Shown: positions 37,601 to 52,600 of the stretch, piece by piece
Position numbering within the stretch: position 1 is the first letter of the stretch
Layout: the number at the start of each line of letters is the position of its first letter
Assembly (NCBI GenBank): GCA_963924555.1
Contig: OZ004581.1
Location: 8,843,338-8,907,337, forward strand
Reading direction: 5' to 3'
Origin: Crambe crambe
Taxonomy: Eukaryota > Porifera > Demospongiae > Poecilosclerida > Crambeidae
DNA length: 64,000 nt
Notes under the pieces: generated by a model
The model's input: only the letters and a program-made list of their open reading frames with translations
Told to the model about the DNA's origin: nothing
Databases searched by the model: none
Program-made: the position numbers and the translations under genes

Positions 37601-40600
37601 TTACTCGCTGAAGGAATGAAATTAAGCATCAAAATACGACGACAGGGTGAGAGAATAGACAGCATGTAAGTAACAATGCAGAGAGTGAGTACGTTCAGAA
37701 TAATTTACCTTCTGAAGGAATGAAATTAAGCATCAAAATACAACAGTAAAGGTACGGCAGGGTAAGAGAATAGACAGCATGTAAGTAACAATGCAGAGAG
37801 TGAGTACATTCAGAATAACTTACCTCCTGAATGAATGAAATTGAGAATCAAAATACGACGACAGGGTAAGAGAATAGACAGCATGTAAGTAACAATGCAG
37901 AGAGTGAGTATAACTTACCAACTGAAGGAATGAAATTAAGCATCAAAAAACGACAGTGAAGGTACGGCAGGGTAAGAGAATAGACAGCATGTAAGTAACA
38001 ATGCAGAGAGTGAGTACGTTCAGAATAATTACCTCCTGAAGGAATGAAATTAAGCATCAAAATACGACAGTGAAGGTAAGACAGGGTAAGAGAATAGACA
38101 GTATGTAAGTAACAATGCAGAGAGTGAGTCAGTTAAGAATAACTTACTTGCTGAAGGAATGAAATTAAGCATCAAAATACGACGACAGGGTAAGAGAATA
38201 GACAGCATGTAAGTAACTATGCAGAGAGTGAGTACGTTCAGAATAACTTACCAACTGAAGGAATGAAATTAAGCATCAAAATACGACAGTGAAGGTACGG
38301 CAGGGTAAGAGAATAGACAGCATGTAAGTAACAATGCAGAGAGTGAGTCAGCTTAGAATAACTTACCTCCTGAAGGAATGAAATTAAGCATCAAAATACA
38401 ACAGTAGAGGTACGGCAGGGTAAGAGAATAGACAGCATGTAAGTAACAATGCAGAGAGAGAGTACGTTCAGAATAACTTACCTCCTGAAGGAATGAAATT
38501 AAGCATCAAAATACAACAGTAAAGGTACGGCAGGGTAAGAGGATAGACAGCATGTAAGTAACAATGCAGAGAGTGAGTACGTTCAGAATAACTTACCTCC
38601 TGAAGGAATGAAATTGAGAATCACAATATGACGACAGGGTAAGAGAATAGACAGCATGTAATTAACGATGCAGAGAGTGAGAAACTTACCGACTGAACAA
38701 ATGAAATCAAGCATCAAAATACGACAGTGAAGGTACGGCAGGGTAAGAGAATAGACAGCATGTAAGTAACAATGCAGAGAATGAGTACATTCAGGATAAC
38801 TCACCTCCTGAAGGAATGAAATTAAGCATCAAAATACGACGACAGGGTAAGAGAATAGACAGCATGTAAGTAACAATGCAGAGAGTGAGTCAGTTCAGAA
38901 TAACTTACATACTGAAGGAATGAAATTAAGAATCAAATACGACAGTGAAGGTACAACAGGGTAAGAGAATAGACAGTATGTAAGTAACCATGCAGAAAGT
39001 GAGTATGCTTAGAATAACTTACCTCCTGAAGGAATAAAATTAAAGCATCGAATATGACAGTGACGGTACAACAGGGTAAGAAAATAGACAGCATATAAGT
39101 AACAAAGGCAGTTCAGAATAACTTACCTCCTGAAGGAATGAAATTAAGCATCAAAATACGACAGTGAAGGTATAACAGGGTAAGAGAATAGAGAGCATGT
39201 AAGTAACCATGCAGAGAGTGAGTCAGTTCAGAATAACTTACAAACTGAAGGAATCATCAAAATACGACAGTGAAGGTACGACAGGATAAGAGAATAGACA
39301 GCATGTAAGTAACCATGCAGAGAGTGAGTACATTCAGATTAACTTACCAACTGAAGGAATGAAATTAAGCATCAATATACGACAGTGAAGGTACGACAGG
39401 GTAAGAGAATAGACAGCATGTAAGTAACAATGCAGAGAGTGAGTACATTCAGAATAACTTACTTTCTAAAAGAAAAAATTAAGCATCAAAATACGACAGT
39501 GAAGGTACGACAGGGTAAGAGAATAGACAGCATGTAAGTAACAATGTAGAGAGTGAGTACATTCAGAATAACTTACTTTCTGAAAGAAAAAAATTAAGCA
39601 TTGAAATACGACAGCAAAGGTACGACAGAGTGAGTACATTCAGAATAACTTACTTTCTGAAAGAAAAAATTAAGCATCGAAATACGACAGTGAAGGTACG
39701 ACAGGGTAAGAGAAGAGACAGCATGTAAGTAACAGTGCAGAGAGTGAGTCTGTACAAAATAACTTACCAACTGAAGGAATGAAATTAAGCATCAAAATAA
39801 GACAGTGAAGATACGACAGGTAAGAGAATAGACAGCATGTAAGTAATAATGCAGAGAGTGAGTACGTTCAGAATAACTTACCAACTGAAGGAATGAAATT
39901 AAGCATCAAAATACGACGACAGGGTAAGAATAGACAGCATGTAAGTAACAATGCAGAGAGTGAGTCTGTACAGAATAACTTACTTTCTGAAGGAATAAAA
40001 TTAAGCATCGAAATACGACAGTAAAGGTACGACAGGGTAAGAGAATAGACAGCATGTAAGTAACAATGCAGAGAGTGAGTACATTCAGAATAACTTACTT
40101 TCTAAAAGAAAAAATTAAGCAAGAAAATACGACAGTGAAGGTACGACAGGGTAAGAGAATAGACAGCATGTAAGTAACAATGCAGAGAGTGAGTACATTC
40201 AGAATAACTTACTTTCTGAAAGAAAAAATTAAGCATTGAAATACGACAGCAAAGGTACGACAGAGTGAGTACATTCAGAATAACTTACTTTCTGTAAGAA
40301 AAAATTAAGCATCGAAATATGACAGTGAAGGTACGACAGGGTAAGAGAAGAGACAGCATGTAAGTAACAATGAAGAGAGTGAGTCTGTACAAAATAACTT
40401 ACCAACTGAAGGAATAAAATTAAGCATCAAAATAAGACAGTGAAGATACGACAGGTAAGAGAATAGACAGCATGTAAGTAATAATGCAGAGAGAGAGTCA
40501 GTTCAGGATAACTTACCGGCTAAAGGAATGAAATTAAGCATCAAAATACGACAGTGAAGGTACGACAGGGTAAGAGAATAGACAGCATGTAAGTAATAAT

Positions 40601-43600
40601 GCAGAGAGTGAGTCAGTTTAGGATAACTAACCGGCTAAAGGAATGAAATTAAGCATCAAAATATAACAGTGAAGATATGACAATGAAAGAGAATAGACAG
40701 CATGTAATTAACGATGCAGAGAGTGAGAAACCTACCGACTGAACAAATGAAATTAAGCATCAAAATACGACAGTGAAGGTACGGTAGGGTAAGAGAATAG
40801 ACAGCATGTAAATAACAATGCAGAGAGTGAGTACGTTGAGAATAACTTACCAACTGAAGGAATGAAATTAAGCATCAAAATACGACGACAGAGTAAGAGA
40901 ATAGACAGCATGTAAGTAACAATGCAGAGAGTGAGTACGTTCAGAATAACTTACGAACTGAAGGAATGAAATTAAGCATCAAAATACGACAGTGAAGGTA
41001 AGACAGGGTAAGAGAATAGACAGCATGTAAGTAACAATGTAGAGAGTGAGTCAGTTCAGAATAACTTACTCGCTGAAGGAATGAAATTAAGCATCAAAAA
41101 ACGACGACAGGGTAAGAGAATAGACAGCATGTAAGTAACAATGCAGAGAGTGAGTCAGTACAGAATAATTTACCAACTGAAGGAATGAAATTAAGCATCA
41201 AAATACGACAGTGAAGGTACGGCAGGGTAAGAGAATGGACAGCATGTAAGTAACAATGCAGAGAGTGAGCCAGTTTAGAATAACTTACCTCCTGAAGGAA
41301 TGAAATTAAGCATCAAAATACAACAGTAAAGGTACGGCAGGGTAAGAAAATAGACAGCATGTAAGTAACAATGCAGAGAGTGAGTACGTTCAGAATAACT
41401 CACCTCCTGAAGGAATGAAATTAAGCATCAAAATACGACGACAGGGTAAGAGAATAGACAGCATGTAAGTAACAATGCAGAGAGTGAGTACGTTCAGAAT
41501 AACTTACCTCCTGAAGGAATGAAATTGAGATTCAAAATACGACGACAGGGTAAGAAAATAGACAGCATGTAAGTAACAATGCAGAGAGTGAGTACGTTCA
41601 GAATAACTCACCTCCTGAAGGAATGAAATTAAGCATCAAAATACGACGACAGGGTAAGAGAATAGACAGCATGTAAGTAACAATGCAGAGAGAGAGTACG
41701 TTCAGAATAACTTACCTCCTGAAGGAATGAAATTAAGCATCAAAATACAACAGTAAAGGTACGGCAGGGTAAGAGAATAGACAGCATGTAAGTAACAATG
41801 CAGAGAGTGAGTACGTTCAGAATAACTTACCTCCTGAAGGAATGAAATTGAGAATCACAATATGACGACAGGGTAAGAGAATAGACAGCATGTAATTAAC
41901 GATGCAGAGAGTGAGAAACTTACCGACTGAACAAATGAAATCAAGCATCAAAATACGACAGTGAAGGTACGGCAGGGTAAGAGAATAGACAGCATGTAAG
42001 TAACAATGCAGAGAATGAGTACATTCAGGATAACTCACCTCCTGAAGGAATGAAATTAAGCATCAAAATACGACGACAGGGTAAGAGAATAGACAGCATG
42101 TAAGTAACAATGCAGAGAGTGAGTCAGTTCAGAATAACTTACATACTGAAGGAATGAAATTAAGAATCAAATACGACAGTGAAGGTACAACAGGGTAAGA
42201 GAATAGACAGTATGTAAGTAACCATGCAGAAAGTGAGTATGCTTAGAATAACTTACCTCCTGAAGGAATAAAATTAAAGCATCGAATATGACAGTGACGG
42301 TACAACAGGGTAAGAAAATAGACAGCATATAAGTAACAAAGGCAGTTCAGAATAACTTACCTCCTGAAGGAATGAAATTAAGCATCAAAATACGACAGTG
42401 AAGGTATAACAGGGTAAGAGAATAGAGAGCATGTAAGTAACCATGCAGAGAGTGAGTCAGTTCAGAATAACTTACAAACTGAAGGAATCATCAAAATACG
42501 ACAGTGAAGGTACGACAGGATAAGAGAATAGACAGCATGTAAGTAATAATGCAGAGAGAGAGTCAGTTCAGATTAACTTACCAACTGAAGGAATGAAATT
42601 AAGCATCAAAATACGACAGTGAAGGTACAACAGAGTAAGAGAATAGAAAGCATGTAAGTAACCATGCAGAGAGTGAGTACGTTCAGATTAACTTACCAAC
42701 TGAAGGAATGAAATTAAGCATCAAAATACGACAGTGAAGGTACAACAGAGTAAGAGAATAGAAAGCATGTAAGTAACAATGCAGAGAGTGAGTCAGTTCA
42801 GGATAACTTACCGGCTAAAGGAATGAAATTAAGCATCAAAATATAACAGTAAAGATGTGACAGGGTAAGAGAATAGACAGCATGTAAGTAACAATGCAGA
42901 GAGTGAGTACGTTCAGAATAATTTACCTTCTGAAGGAATGAAATTAAGCATCAAGATACAACAGTAAAGGTACGGCAGGGTAAGAGAATAGACAGCATGT
43001 AAGTAACAATGCAGAGAGTGGGTACGTTCAGAATAATTTACCTTCTGAAGGAATGAAATTAAGCATCAAAATACAACAGTAAAGGTACGGCAGGGTAAGA
43101 GAATAGACAGCATGTAAGTAACAATGCAGAGAGTGAGTCTGTACAGAATAACTTACTTTCTGAAGGAATAAAATTAAGCATCGAAATACGACAGTGAAGG
43201 TACGACAGGGTAAGAGAATAGACAGCATGTAAGTAACAATGCAGAGAGTGAGTACATTCAGAATAACTTACTTTCTAAAAGAAAAAATTAAGCATCAAAA
43301 TACGACAGTGAAGGTACGACAGGGTAAGAGAATAGACAGCATGTAAGTAACAATGCAGAGAGTGAGTACATTCAGAATAACTTACTTTCTGAAAGAAAAA
43401 AATTAAGCATTGAAATACGACAGCAAAGGTACGACAGAGTGAGTACATTCAGAATAACTTACTTTCTGAAAGAAAAAATTAAGCATCGAAATACGACAGT
43501 GAAGGTACGACAGGGTAAGAGAAGAGACAGCATGTAAGTAACAGTGCAGAGAGTGAGTCTGTACAAAATAACTTACCAACTGAAGGAATGAAATTAAGCA

Positions 43601-46600
43601 TCAAAATAAGACAGTGAAGATACGACAGGTAAGAGAATAGACAGCATGTAAGTAACAATGCAGAGAGTGAGTACGTTCAGAATAACTTACCAACTGAAGG
43701 AATGAAATTAAGCATCAAAATACGACGACAGGGTAAGAGAATAGACAGCATGTAAGTAACAATGCAGAGAGTGAGTCAGTTCAGAATAACTTACATACTG
43801 AAGGAATGAAATTAAGAATCAAATACGACAGTGAAGGTACAACAGGGTAAGAGAATAGACAGTATGTAAGTAACCATGCAGAAAGTGAGTATGCTTAGAA
43901 TAACTTACCTCCTGAAGGAATAAAATTAAAGCATCGAATATGACAGTGACGGTACAACAGGGTAAGAAAATAGACAGCATATAAGTAACAAAGGCAGTTC
44001 AGAATAACTTACCTCCTGAAGGAATGAAATTAAGCATCAAAATACGACAGTGAAGGTATAACAGGGTAAGAGAATAGAGAGCATGTAAGTAACCATGCAG
44101 AGAGTGAGTCAGTTCAGAATAACTTACAAACTGAAGGAATCATCAAAATACGACAGTGAAGGTACGACAGGATAAGAGAATAGACAGCATGTAAGTAACC
44201 ATGCAGAGAGTGAGTACGTTCAGATTAACTTACCAACTGAAGGAATGAAATTAAGCATCAAAATACGACAGTGAAGGTACAACAGAGTAAGAGAATAGAA
44301 AGCATGTAAGTAACAATGCAGAGAGTGAGTCAGTTCAGGATAACTTACCGGCTAAAGGAATGAAATTAAGCATCAAAATATAACAGTAAAGATGTGACAG
44401 GGTAAGAGAATAGACAGCATGTAAGTAACAATGCAGAGAGTGAGTACGTTCAGAATAATTTACCTTCTGAAGGAATGAAATTAAGCATCAAGATACAACA
44501 GTAAAGGTACGGCAGGGTAAGAGAATAGACAGCATGTAAGTAACAATGCAGAGAGTGGGTACGTTCAGAATAATTTACCTTCTGAAGGAATGAAATTAAG
44601 CATCAAAATACAACAGTAAAGGTACGGCAGGGTAAGAGAATAGACAGCATGTAAGTAACAATGCAGAGAGTGAGTCTGTACAGAATAACTTACTTTCTGA
44701 AGGAATAAAATTAAGCATCGAAATACGACAGTGAAGGTACGACAGGGTAAGAGAATAGACAGCATGTAAGTAACAATGCAGAGAGTGAGTACATTCAGAA
44801 TAACTTACTTTCTAAAAGAAAAAATTAAGCATCAAAATACGACAGTGAAGGTACGACAGGGTAAGAGAATAGACAGCATGTAAGTAACAATGCAGAGAGT
44901 GAGTACATTCAGAATAACTTACTTTCTGAAAGAAAAAAATTAAGCATTGAAATACGACAGCAAAGGTACGACAGAGTGAGTACATTCAGAATAACTTACT
45001 TTCTGAAAGAAAAAATTAAGCATCGAAATACGACAGTGAAGGTACGACAGGGTAAGAGAAGAGACAGCATGTAAGTAACAGTGCAGAGAGTGAGTCTGTA
45101 CAAAATAACTTACCAACTGAAGGAATGAAATTAAGCATCAAAATAAGACAGTTAAGATACGACAGGTAAGAGAATAGACAGCATGTAAGTAACAATGCAG
45201 AGAGTGAGTACGTTCAGAATAACTTACCAACTGAAGGAATGAAATTAAGAATCAAAATACGACAGTAAAGGTAAGAGAATGGACAGCATGCAAGTAACAA
45301 TGCAGAAAGTGAGTCAGTTAAGAATAACTTACTCGCTAAAGGAATGAAATTAAGCATCAAAATACGATGACAGTGAAAGAGAATAGACAGCATGTAAGTA
45401 ACAATGCAGAAAGTAAGTCAGTTCAGAATAACTTACTCTCTGAAGGAATGAAATTAAGCATCAAAATACGACGACAGTAATACAACGACAGTGAAAGAGA
45501 ATAGACAGCATGTAAGTAACAATGCAGAGAGTGAGTCAGTTCAGGATAACTTACCAGCTAAAGGAATGAAATTAAGCATCGAAATACGACAGTGAAGGTA
45601 CGACAGGGTTAGAGAATAGACAGCATGTAAGTAATAATGCAGAGAGTGAGTCAGTTTAGGATAACTTACCGGCTAAAGGAATGAAATTAAGCATCAAAAT
45701 ATAACAGTGAAGATACGACAGTGAAAGAGAATAGACAGCATGTAAGTAACAATGCAGAGAGTGAGTCTGTACAGAATAACTTACCTTCTGAAAGAATAAA
45801 ATTAAGCATCGAAATACGACAATGAAGGTACGACAGGGTAAGAGAATAGACAGCATGTAATTAACGATGCAGAGAGTGAGAAACTTACCGACTGAACAAA
45901 TGAAATCAAGCATCAAAGTGAAGGTACGGCAGGGTAAGAGAATAGACAGCATGTAAGTAACAATGCAGAGAGTTAGTACGTTCAGGATAACTCACCTCCT
46001 GAAAGAATGAAATTAAGCATCAAAATACGACGACAGAGTAAGAGAATAGACAGCATGTAAGTAACAATGAAGAGAGTGAGTCTGTTCAGAATAACTTACT
46101 CGCTGAAGGAATGAAATTAAGCATCAAAATACGACGACAGGGTAGAGAATAGACAGCATGTAAGTAACAATGCAGAGAGTGAGTACGTTTAGAATAACTT
46201 ACCTCCTGAAGGAATGAAATTGAGAATCAAAATACGACGACAGGGTAAGAGAATGGACAGCATGTAAGTAACAATGCAGAGAGTGAGTATAACTTACCAA
46301 CTGAAAAAATGAAATTAAGCATCAAAATACGACGACAGGGTAAGAGAATAGACAGCATGTAAGTAACAATGCAGAGAGTGAGTACGTTCCGAATAATTTA
46401 CCTCCTGAAGGAATGAAATTAAGCATCAAAATACGACGACAGAGTAAGAGAATAGACAGCATGTAAGCAACAATGCAGAGAGTGAGTACGTTCTGAATAA
46501 CTTACCTCCTGAAGGAATGAAATTAAGCATCAAAATACAACAGTAAAGGTACAGCAGGGTAAGAGAATAGACAGCATGTAAGTAACAATGCAGAGAGTGA

Positions 46601-49600
46601 GTACGTTCATAATAACTTACGAACTGAAGGAATGAAATTAAGCATCAAAATACGACAGTGAAGGTAAGACAGGGTAAGAGAATAGAAAGCATGTAAGTAA
46701 CAATGTAGAGAGTGAGTCAGTTCAGAATGACTTACTCGCTGAAGGAATGAAATTAAGCATCAAAATATGACGACAGGGTAAGAGAATAGACAGCATGTAA
46801 GTAACAATGCAGAGAGTAAGTACGTTCAGAATAACTTACATCCTGAAGGAATGAAATTAAGCATCAAGATATGACGACAGAGTAAGAGAATAGACAGCAT
46901 GTAAGTAACAATGCAGAGAGTGAGTACGTTCAGAATAACTTACCAACTGAAGGAATGAAATTAAGCATCAAAATACGACAGTGAAGGTACGGCAGGGTAA
47001 GAGAATAGACAGCATGTAAGTAACAATGCAGAGAGTGAGTACATTCAGAATAACTCACCTCCTGAGGGAATGAAATTAAGCATCAAAATACGACGACAGG
47101 GTAAGAGTATAGACAGCATGTAAGTAACAATGCAGAGAGTGAGTACGTTCAGAATAACTCACCTCCTGAAGGAATGAAATTAAGCATCAAAATACGACGA
47201 CAGGGTAAGAATAGACAGCATGTAAGTAACAATGCAGAGAGTGAGTCAGTTCAGAATAACTTACCTCCTGAAGGAATGAAATTAAGCATCAAAATACAAC
47301 AGTAAAGGTATGGCAAGGTAAGAGAATAGACAGCATGTAAGTAACAATGCAGAGAGTGAGTACGTTCAGAATAACTCACCTCCTGAGGGAATGAAATTAA
47401 GCATCAAAATACGACGACAGGGTAAGAGAATAGACAGCATGTAAGTAACAATGCAGAGAGTGAATATAACTTACCAACTGAAGGAATGAAATTAAGCATC
47501 AAAATACGATGACAGAGTAAGAGAATAGACAGCATTTAAGCAACAATGCAGAGAGTGAGTACGTTCATAATAACTTACGAACTGAAGGAATGAAATTAAG
47601 TATCAAAATACGACAGTGAAGGTAAGACAGGGTAAGAGAATAGAAAGCATGTAAGTAACAATGTAGAGAGTGAGTCAGTTCAGAATGACTTACTCGCTGA
47701 AGGAATGAAATTAAGCATCAAAATATGACGACAGAGTAAGAGAATAGACAGCATGTAAGTAACAATGCAGAGAGTGAGTACGTTCAGAATAACTTACCTC
47801 CTGAAGGAATGAAATTAAGCATCAAAATATGACGACAGAGTAAGAGAATAGACAGCATGTAAGTAACAATGCAGAGAGTGAGTACGTTCAGAATAACTTA
47901 CCTCCTGAAGGAATGAAATTAAGCATCAAAATATGACGACAGAGTAAGAGAATAGACAGCATGTAAGTAACAATGCAGAGAGTGAGTACGTTCAGGATAA
48001 CTCACCTCCTGAAGGAATGAAATTAAGCATCAAAATACGACGACAGGGTAAGAATAGACAGCATGTAAGTAACAATGCAGAGAGTGAGTCTGTACAGAAT
48101 AACTTACTTTCTGAAGGAATAAAATTAAGCATCGAAATACGACAGTAAAGGTACGACAGGGTAAGAGAATAGACAGCATGTAAGTAACAATGCAGAGAGT
48201 GAGTACATTCAGAATAACTTACTTTCTAAAAGAAAAAATTAAGCAAGAAAATACGACAGTGAAGGTACGACAGGGTAAGAGAATAGGCAGCATGTAAGTA
48301 ACAATGCAGAGAGTGAGTACATTCAGAATAACTTACTTTCTGAAAGAAAAAATTAAGCATTGAAATACGACAGCAAAGGTACGACAGAGTGAGTACATTC
48401 AGAATAACTTACTTTCTGTAAGAAAAAATTAAGCATCGAAATATGACAGTGAAGGTACGACAGGGTAAGAGAAGAGACAGCATGTAAGTAACAATGAAGA
48501 GAGTGAGTCTGTACAAAATAACTTACCAACTGAAGGAATAAAATTAAGCATCAAAATAAGACAGTGAAGATACGACAGGTAAGAGAATAGACAGCATGTA
48601 AGTAATAATGCAGAGAGAGAGTCAGTTCAGGATAACTTACCGGCTAAAGGAATGAAATTAAGCATCAAAATATAACAGTGAAGACAGTGAAAGAGAATAG
48701 ACAGCATGTAAGTAACAATGCAGAGAGTGAGTCAGTTCAGGATAACTTACCGGCTAAAGGAATGAAATTAAGCATCAAAATACGACAGTGAAGGTACGAC
48801 AGGGTAAGAGAATAGACAGCATGTAAGTAATAATGCAGAGAGTGAGTCAGTTTAGGATAACTAACCGGCTAAAGGAATGAAATTAAGCATCAAAATATAA
48901 CAGTGAAGATATGACAATGAAAGAGAATAGACAGCATGTAATTAACGATGCAGAGAGTGAGAAACCTACCGACTGAACAAATGAAATTAAGCATCAAAAT
49001 ACGACAGTGAAGGTACGGTAGGGTAAGAGAATAGACAGCATGTAAGTAACAATGCAGAGAGTGAGTACGTTCAGAATAACTTACCAACTGAAGGAATGAA
49101 ATTAAGCATCAAAATACGACGACAGAGTAAGAGAATAGACAGCATGTAAGTAACAATGCAGAGAGTGAGTACGTTCAGAATAACTTACGAACTGAAGGAA
49201 TGAAATTAAGCATCAAAATACGACAGTGAAGGTAAGACAGGGTAAGAGAATAGACAGCATGTAAGTAACGATGTAGAGAGTGAGTCAGTTCAGAATAACT
49301 TACTCGCTGAAGGAATGAAATTAAGCATCAAAAAACGACGACAGGGTAAGAGAATAGACAGCATGTAAGTAACAATGCAGAGAGTGAGTCAGTACAGAAT
49401 AATTTACCAACTGAAGGAATGAAATTAAGCATCAAAATACGACAGTGAAGGTACGGCAGGGTAAGAGAATGGACAGCATGTAAGTAACAATGCAGAGAGT
49501 GAGCCAGTTTAGAATAACTTACCTCCTGAAGGAATGAAATTAAGCATCAAAATACAACAGTAAAGGTACGGCAGGGTAAGAAAATAGACAGCATGTAAGT

Positions 49601-52600
49601 AACAATGCAGAGAGTGAGTACGTTCAGAATAACTCACCTCCTGAAGGAATGAAATTAAGCATCAAAATACGACGACAGGGTAAGAGAATAGACAGCATGT
49701 AAGTAACAATGCAGAGAGTGAGTACGTTCAGAATAACTTACCTCCTGAAGGAATGAAATTGAGATTCAAAATACGACGACAGGGTAAGAGAATAGACAGC
49801 ATGTAAGTAACAATGCAGAGAGTGAGTACGTTCAGAATAACTCACCTCCCGAAGGAATGAAATTAAGCATCAAAATACGACGACAGGGTAAGAGAATAGA
49901 CAGCATGTAAGTAACAATGCAGAGAGTGAGTACGTTCAGAATAACTTACCTCCTGAAGGAATGAAATCAAGCATCAAAATACAACAGTAAAGGTACGGCA
50001 GGGTAAGAAAATAGACAGCATGTAAGTAACAATGCAGAGAGTGAGTACGTTCAGAATAACTCACCTCCTGAAGGAATGAAATTAAGCATCAAAATACGAC
50101 GACAGGGTAAGAGAATAGACAGCATGTAAGTAACAATGCAGAGAGTGAGTACGTTCAGAATAACTTACCTCCTGAAGGAATGAAATTGAGATTCAAAATA
50201 CGACGACAGGGTAAGAGAATAGACAGCATGTAATTAACGATACAGAGAGTGAGAAACATACCGACTGAACAAATGAAATCAAGCATCAAAATACGACAGT
50301 GAAGGTACGGCAGGGTAAGAGAATAGACAGCATGTAAGTAACAATGCAGAGAGTGAGTACGTTCTGGATAACTCACATCCTGAAGGAATGAAATTAAGCA
50401 TCAAAATACGACGACAGGGTAAGAGAATAGACAGCATGTAAGTAACAATGCAGAGAGTTAGAATAACTTACCTCCTGAAGGAATGAAATTGAGAATCAAA
50501 ATACGATGACAGGGTAAGAGAATAGACAGCATGTAAGTAGCAATGCAGAGAGTGAGTATAACTCACCTCCTGAAGGAATGAAATTAAGCATCAAAATACG
50601 ACGACAGAGTAAGAGAATAGACAGCATGTAAGCAACAATGCAGAGAGTGAGTGCGTTCAGAATAACTTACCAACTGAAGGAATGAAATTAAGCATCAAAA
50701 TACGACAGTGAAGGTAAGACAGGGTAAGAGAATAGACAGCATGTAAGTAACAATGTAGAGAGTGAGTCAGTTCAGAATAACTTACTCGCTGAAGGAATGA
50801 AATTAAGCATCAAAATACGACGACAGGGTAAGAGAATAGACAGCATGTAAGCAACAATGCAGAGAGTGAGTGCGTTCAGAATAACTTACCTCCTGAAGGA
50901 ATGAAATTGAGAATCAAAATACAACAATAAAGGTACGGCAGGGTAAGAGAATAGACAGCATGTAAGTAACAATGCAGAAAGTGAGTACGTTCAGAATAAC
51001 TTACCTCCTGAAGGAATGAAATTGAGAATCAAAATACGACGACAGGGTAAGAGAATAGACAGCATGTAAGTAACAATGCAGAAAGTGAGTACGTTCAGGA
51101 TAACTCACCTCCTGAAGGAATGAAATTAAGCATCACGACAGGGTAAGAGAATAGACAGCATGTAAGTAACAAGCAGAGAGTGAGTACGTTCAGAATAACT
51201 TACCTCCTGAAGGAATGAAATAAGCATCAAAATACGACGACAGAGTAAGAGAATAGACAGCATGTAAGTAACAATGCAGAGAGTGAGTACGTTCAGAATA
51301 ACTTACTCGCTGAAGGAATGAAATTAAGCATCAAAATACAATAGTGAAGGTACGGCAGGGTAAGAGAAAAGACAGCTTGTAAGTAACAATGCAGAGAGTG
51401 AGTCAGTTCAGGATAACTTACCTTCTAAAGGAATGAAATTAAGCATCAAAATACGACAGTGAAGGTAAGACAGGGTAAGAGAATAGACAGCATGTAAGTA
51501 ACAATGTAGAGAGTGAGTCAGTTCAGAATAACTTACTCGCTGAAGGAATGAAATTAAGCATCAAAATACAACAGTGAAAGTACAGCAGGGTAAGAGAATA
51601 GACAGCTTGTAAGTAACAATGCAGAGAGTGAGTCAGTTCAGGATAACTTACCTTCTAAAGGAATGAAATTAAGCATCAAAATACGATAGTGAAGGTAAGA
51701 CAGGGTAAGAGAATAGACAGTATGTAAGTAACAATGCAGAGAGTGAGTCAGTTCAGAATAACTTACTCGCTGAAGGAATGAAATTAAGCATCAAAATATA
51801 ACAGTGAAGGTAAGACAGGGTAAGAGAATAGACAGCATGTAAGTAACAATGCAGAGAGTGAGTCAGTTCAGAATAACTTACATACTGAAGGAATGAAATT
51901 AAGCATCAAATACGACAGTAAAGGTACGACAGGGTAAGAGTATAGACAGCATGTAAGTAACAATGCAAAGAGTAAGTTCTGAATAACTTACTTGCTGAAG
52001 GAATGAAATAAGGCATCGAAATACGACAGTGAAAGTACGACAGGGTAAGAGTATAGACAACCATGCAGAGAGTGAGTCAGTTCTGAATAACTTACTATCT
52101 GAAGGAATTAAATTAAGCATCAAAATACGACGACAGGGTGGGAGAATAGACAGCATGTAAGTAACAATGCAGAGAGTGAGTCAGTTCAGAATAACTTACT
52201 CGCTGAAGGAATGAAATTAAGCATCAAAATACGACGACAGGGTGGGAGAATAGACAGCATGTAAGTAACAATGCAGAGAGTGAGTACGTTCAGAATAACT
52301 TACCTCCTGAAGGAATGAAATTAAGCATCAAAATACAGCAGTAAAGGTACGGCAGGGTAAGAGAATAGACAGCATGTAAGTAACAATGCAGAGAGTGAGT
52401 ATAACTTACCAACTGAAGGAATGAAATTAAGCATCAAAATACGACAGTGAAGGTACGGCAGGGTAAGAGAATAGACAGCATGTAAGTAACAATGCAGAGA
52501 GTGAGTCAGTTCAGAATAACTTACTCGCTGAAGGAATGAAATTAAGCATCAAAATACGACGACAGGGTGGGAGAATAGACAGCATGTAAGTAACAATGCA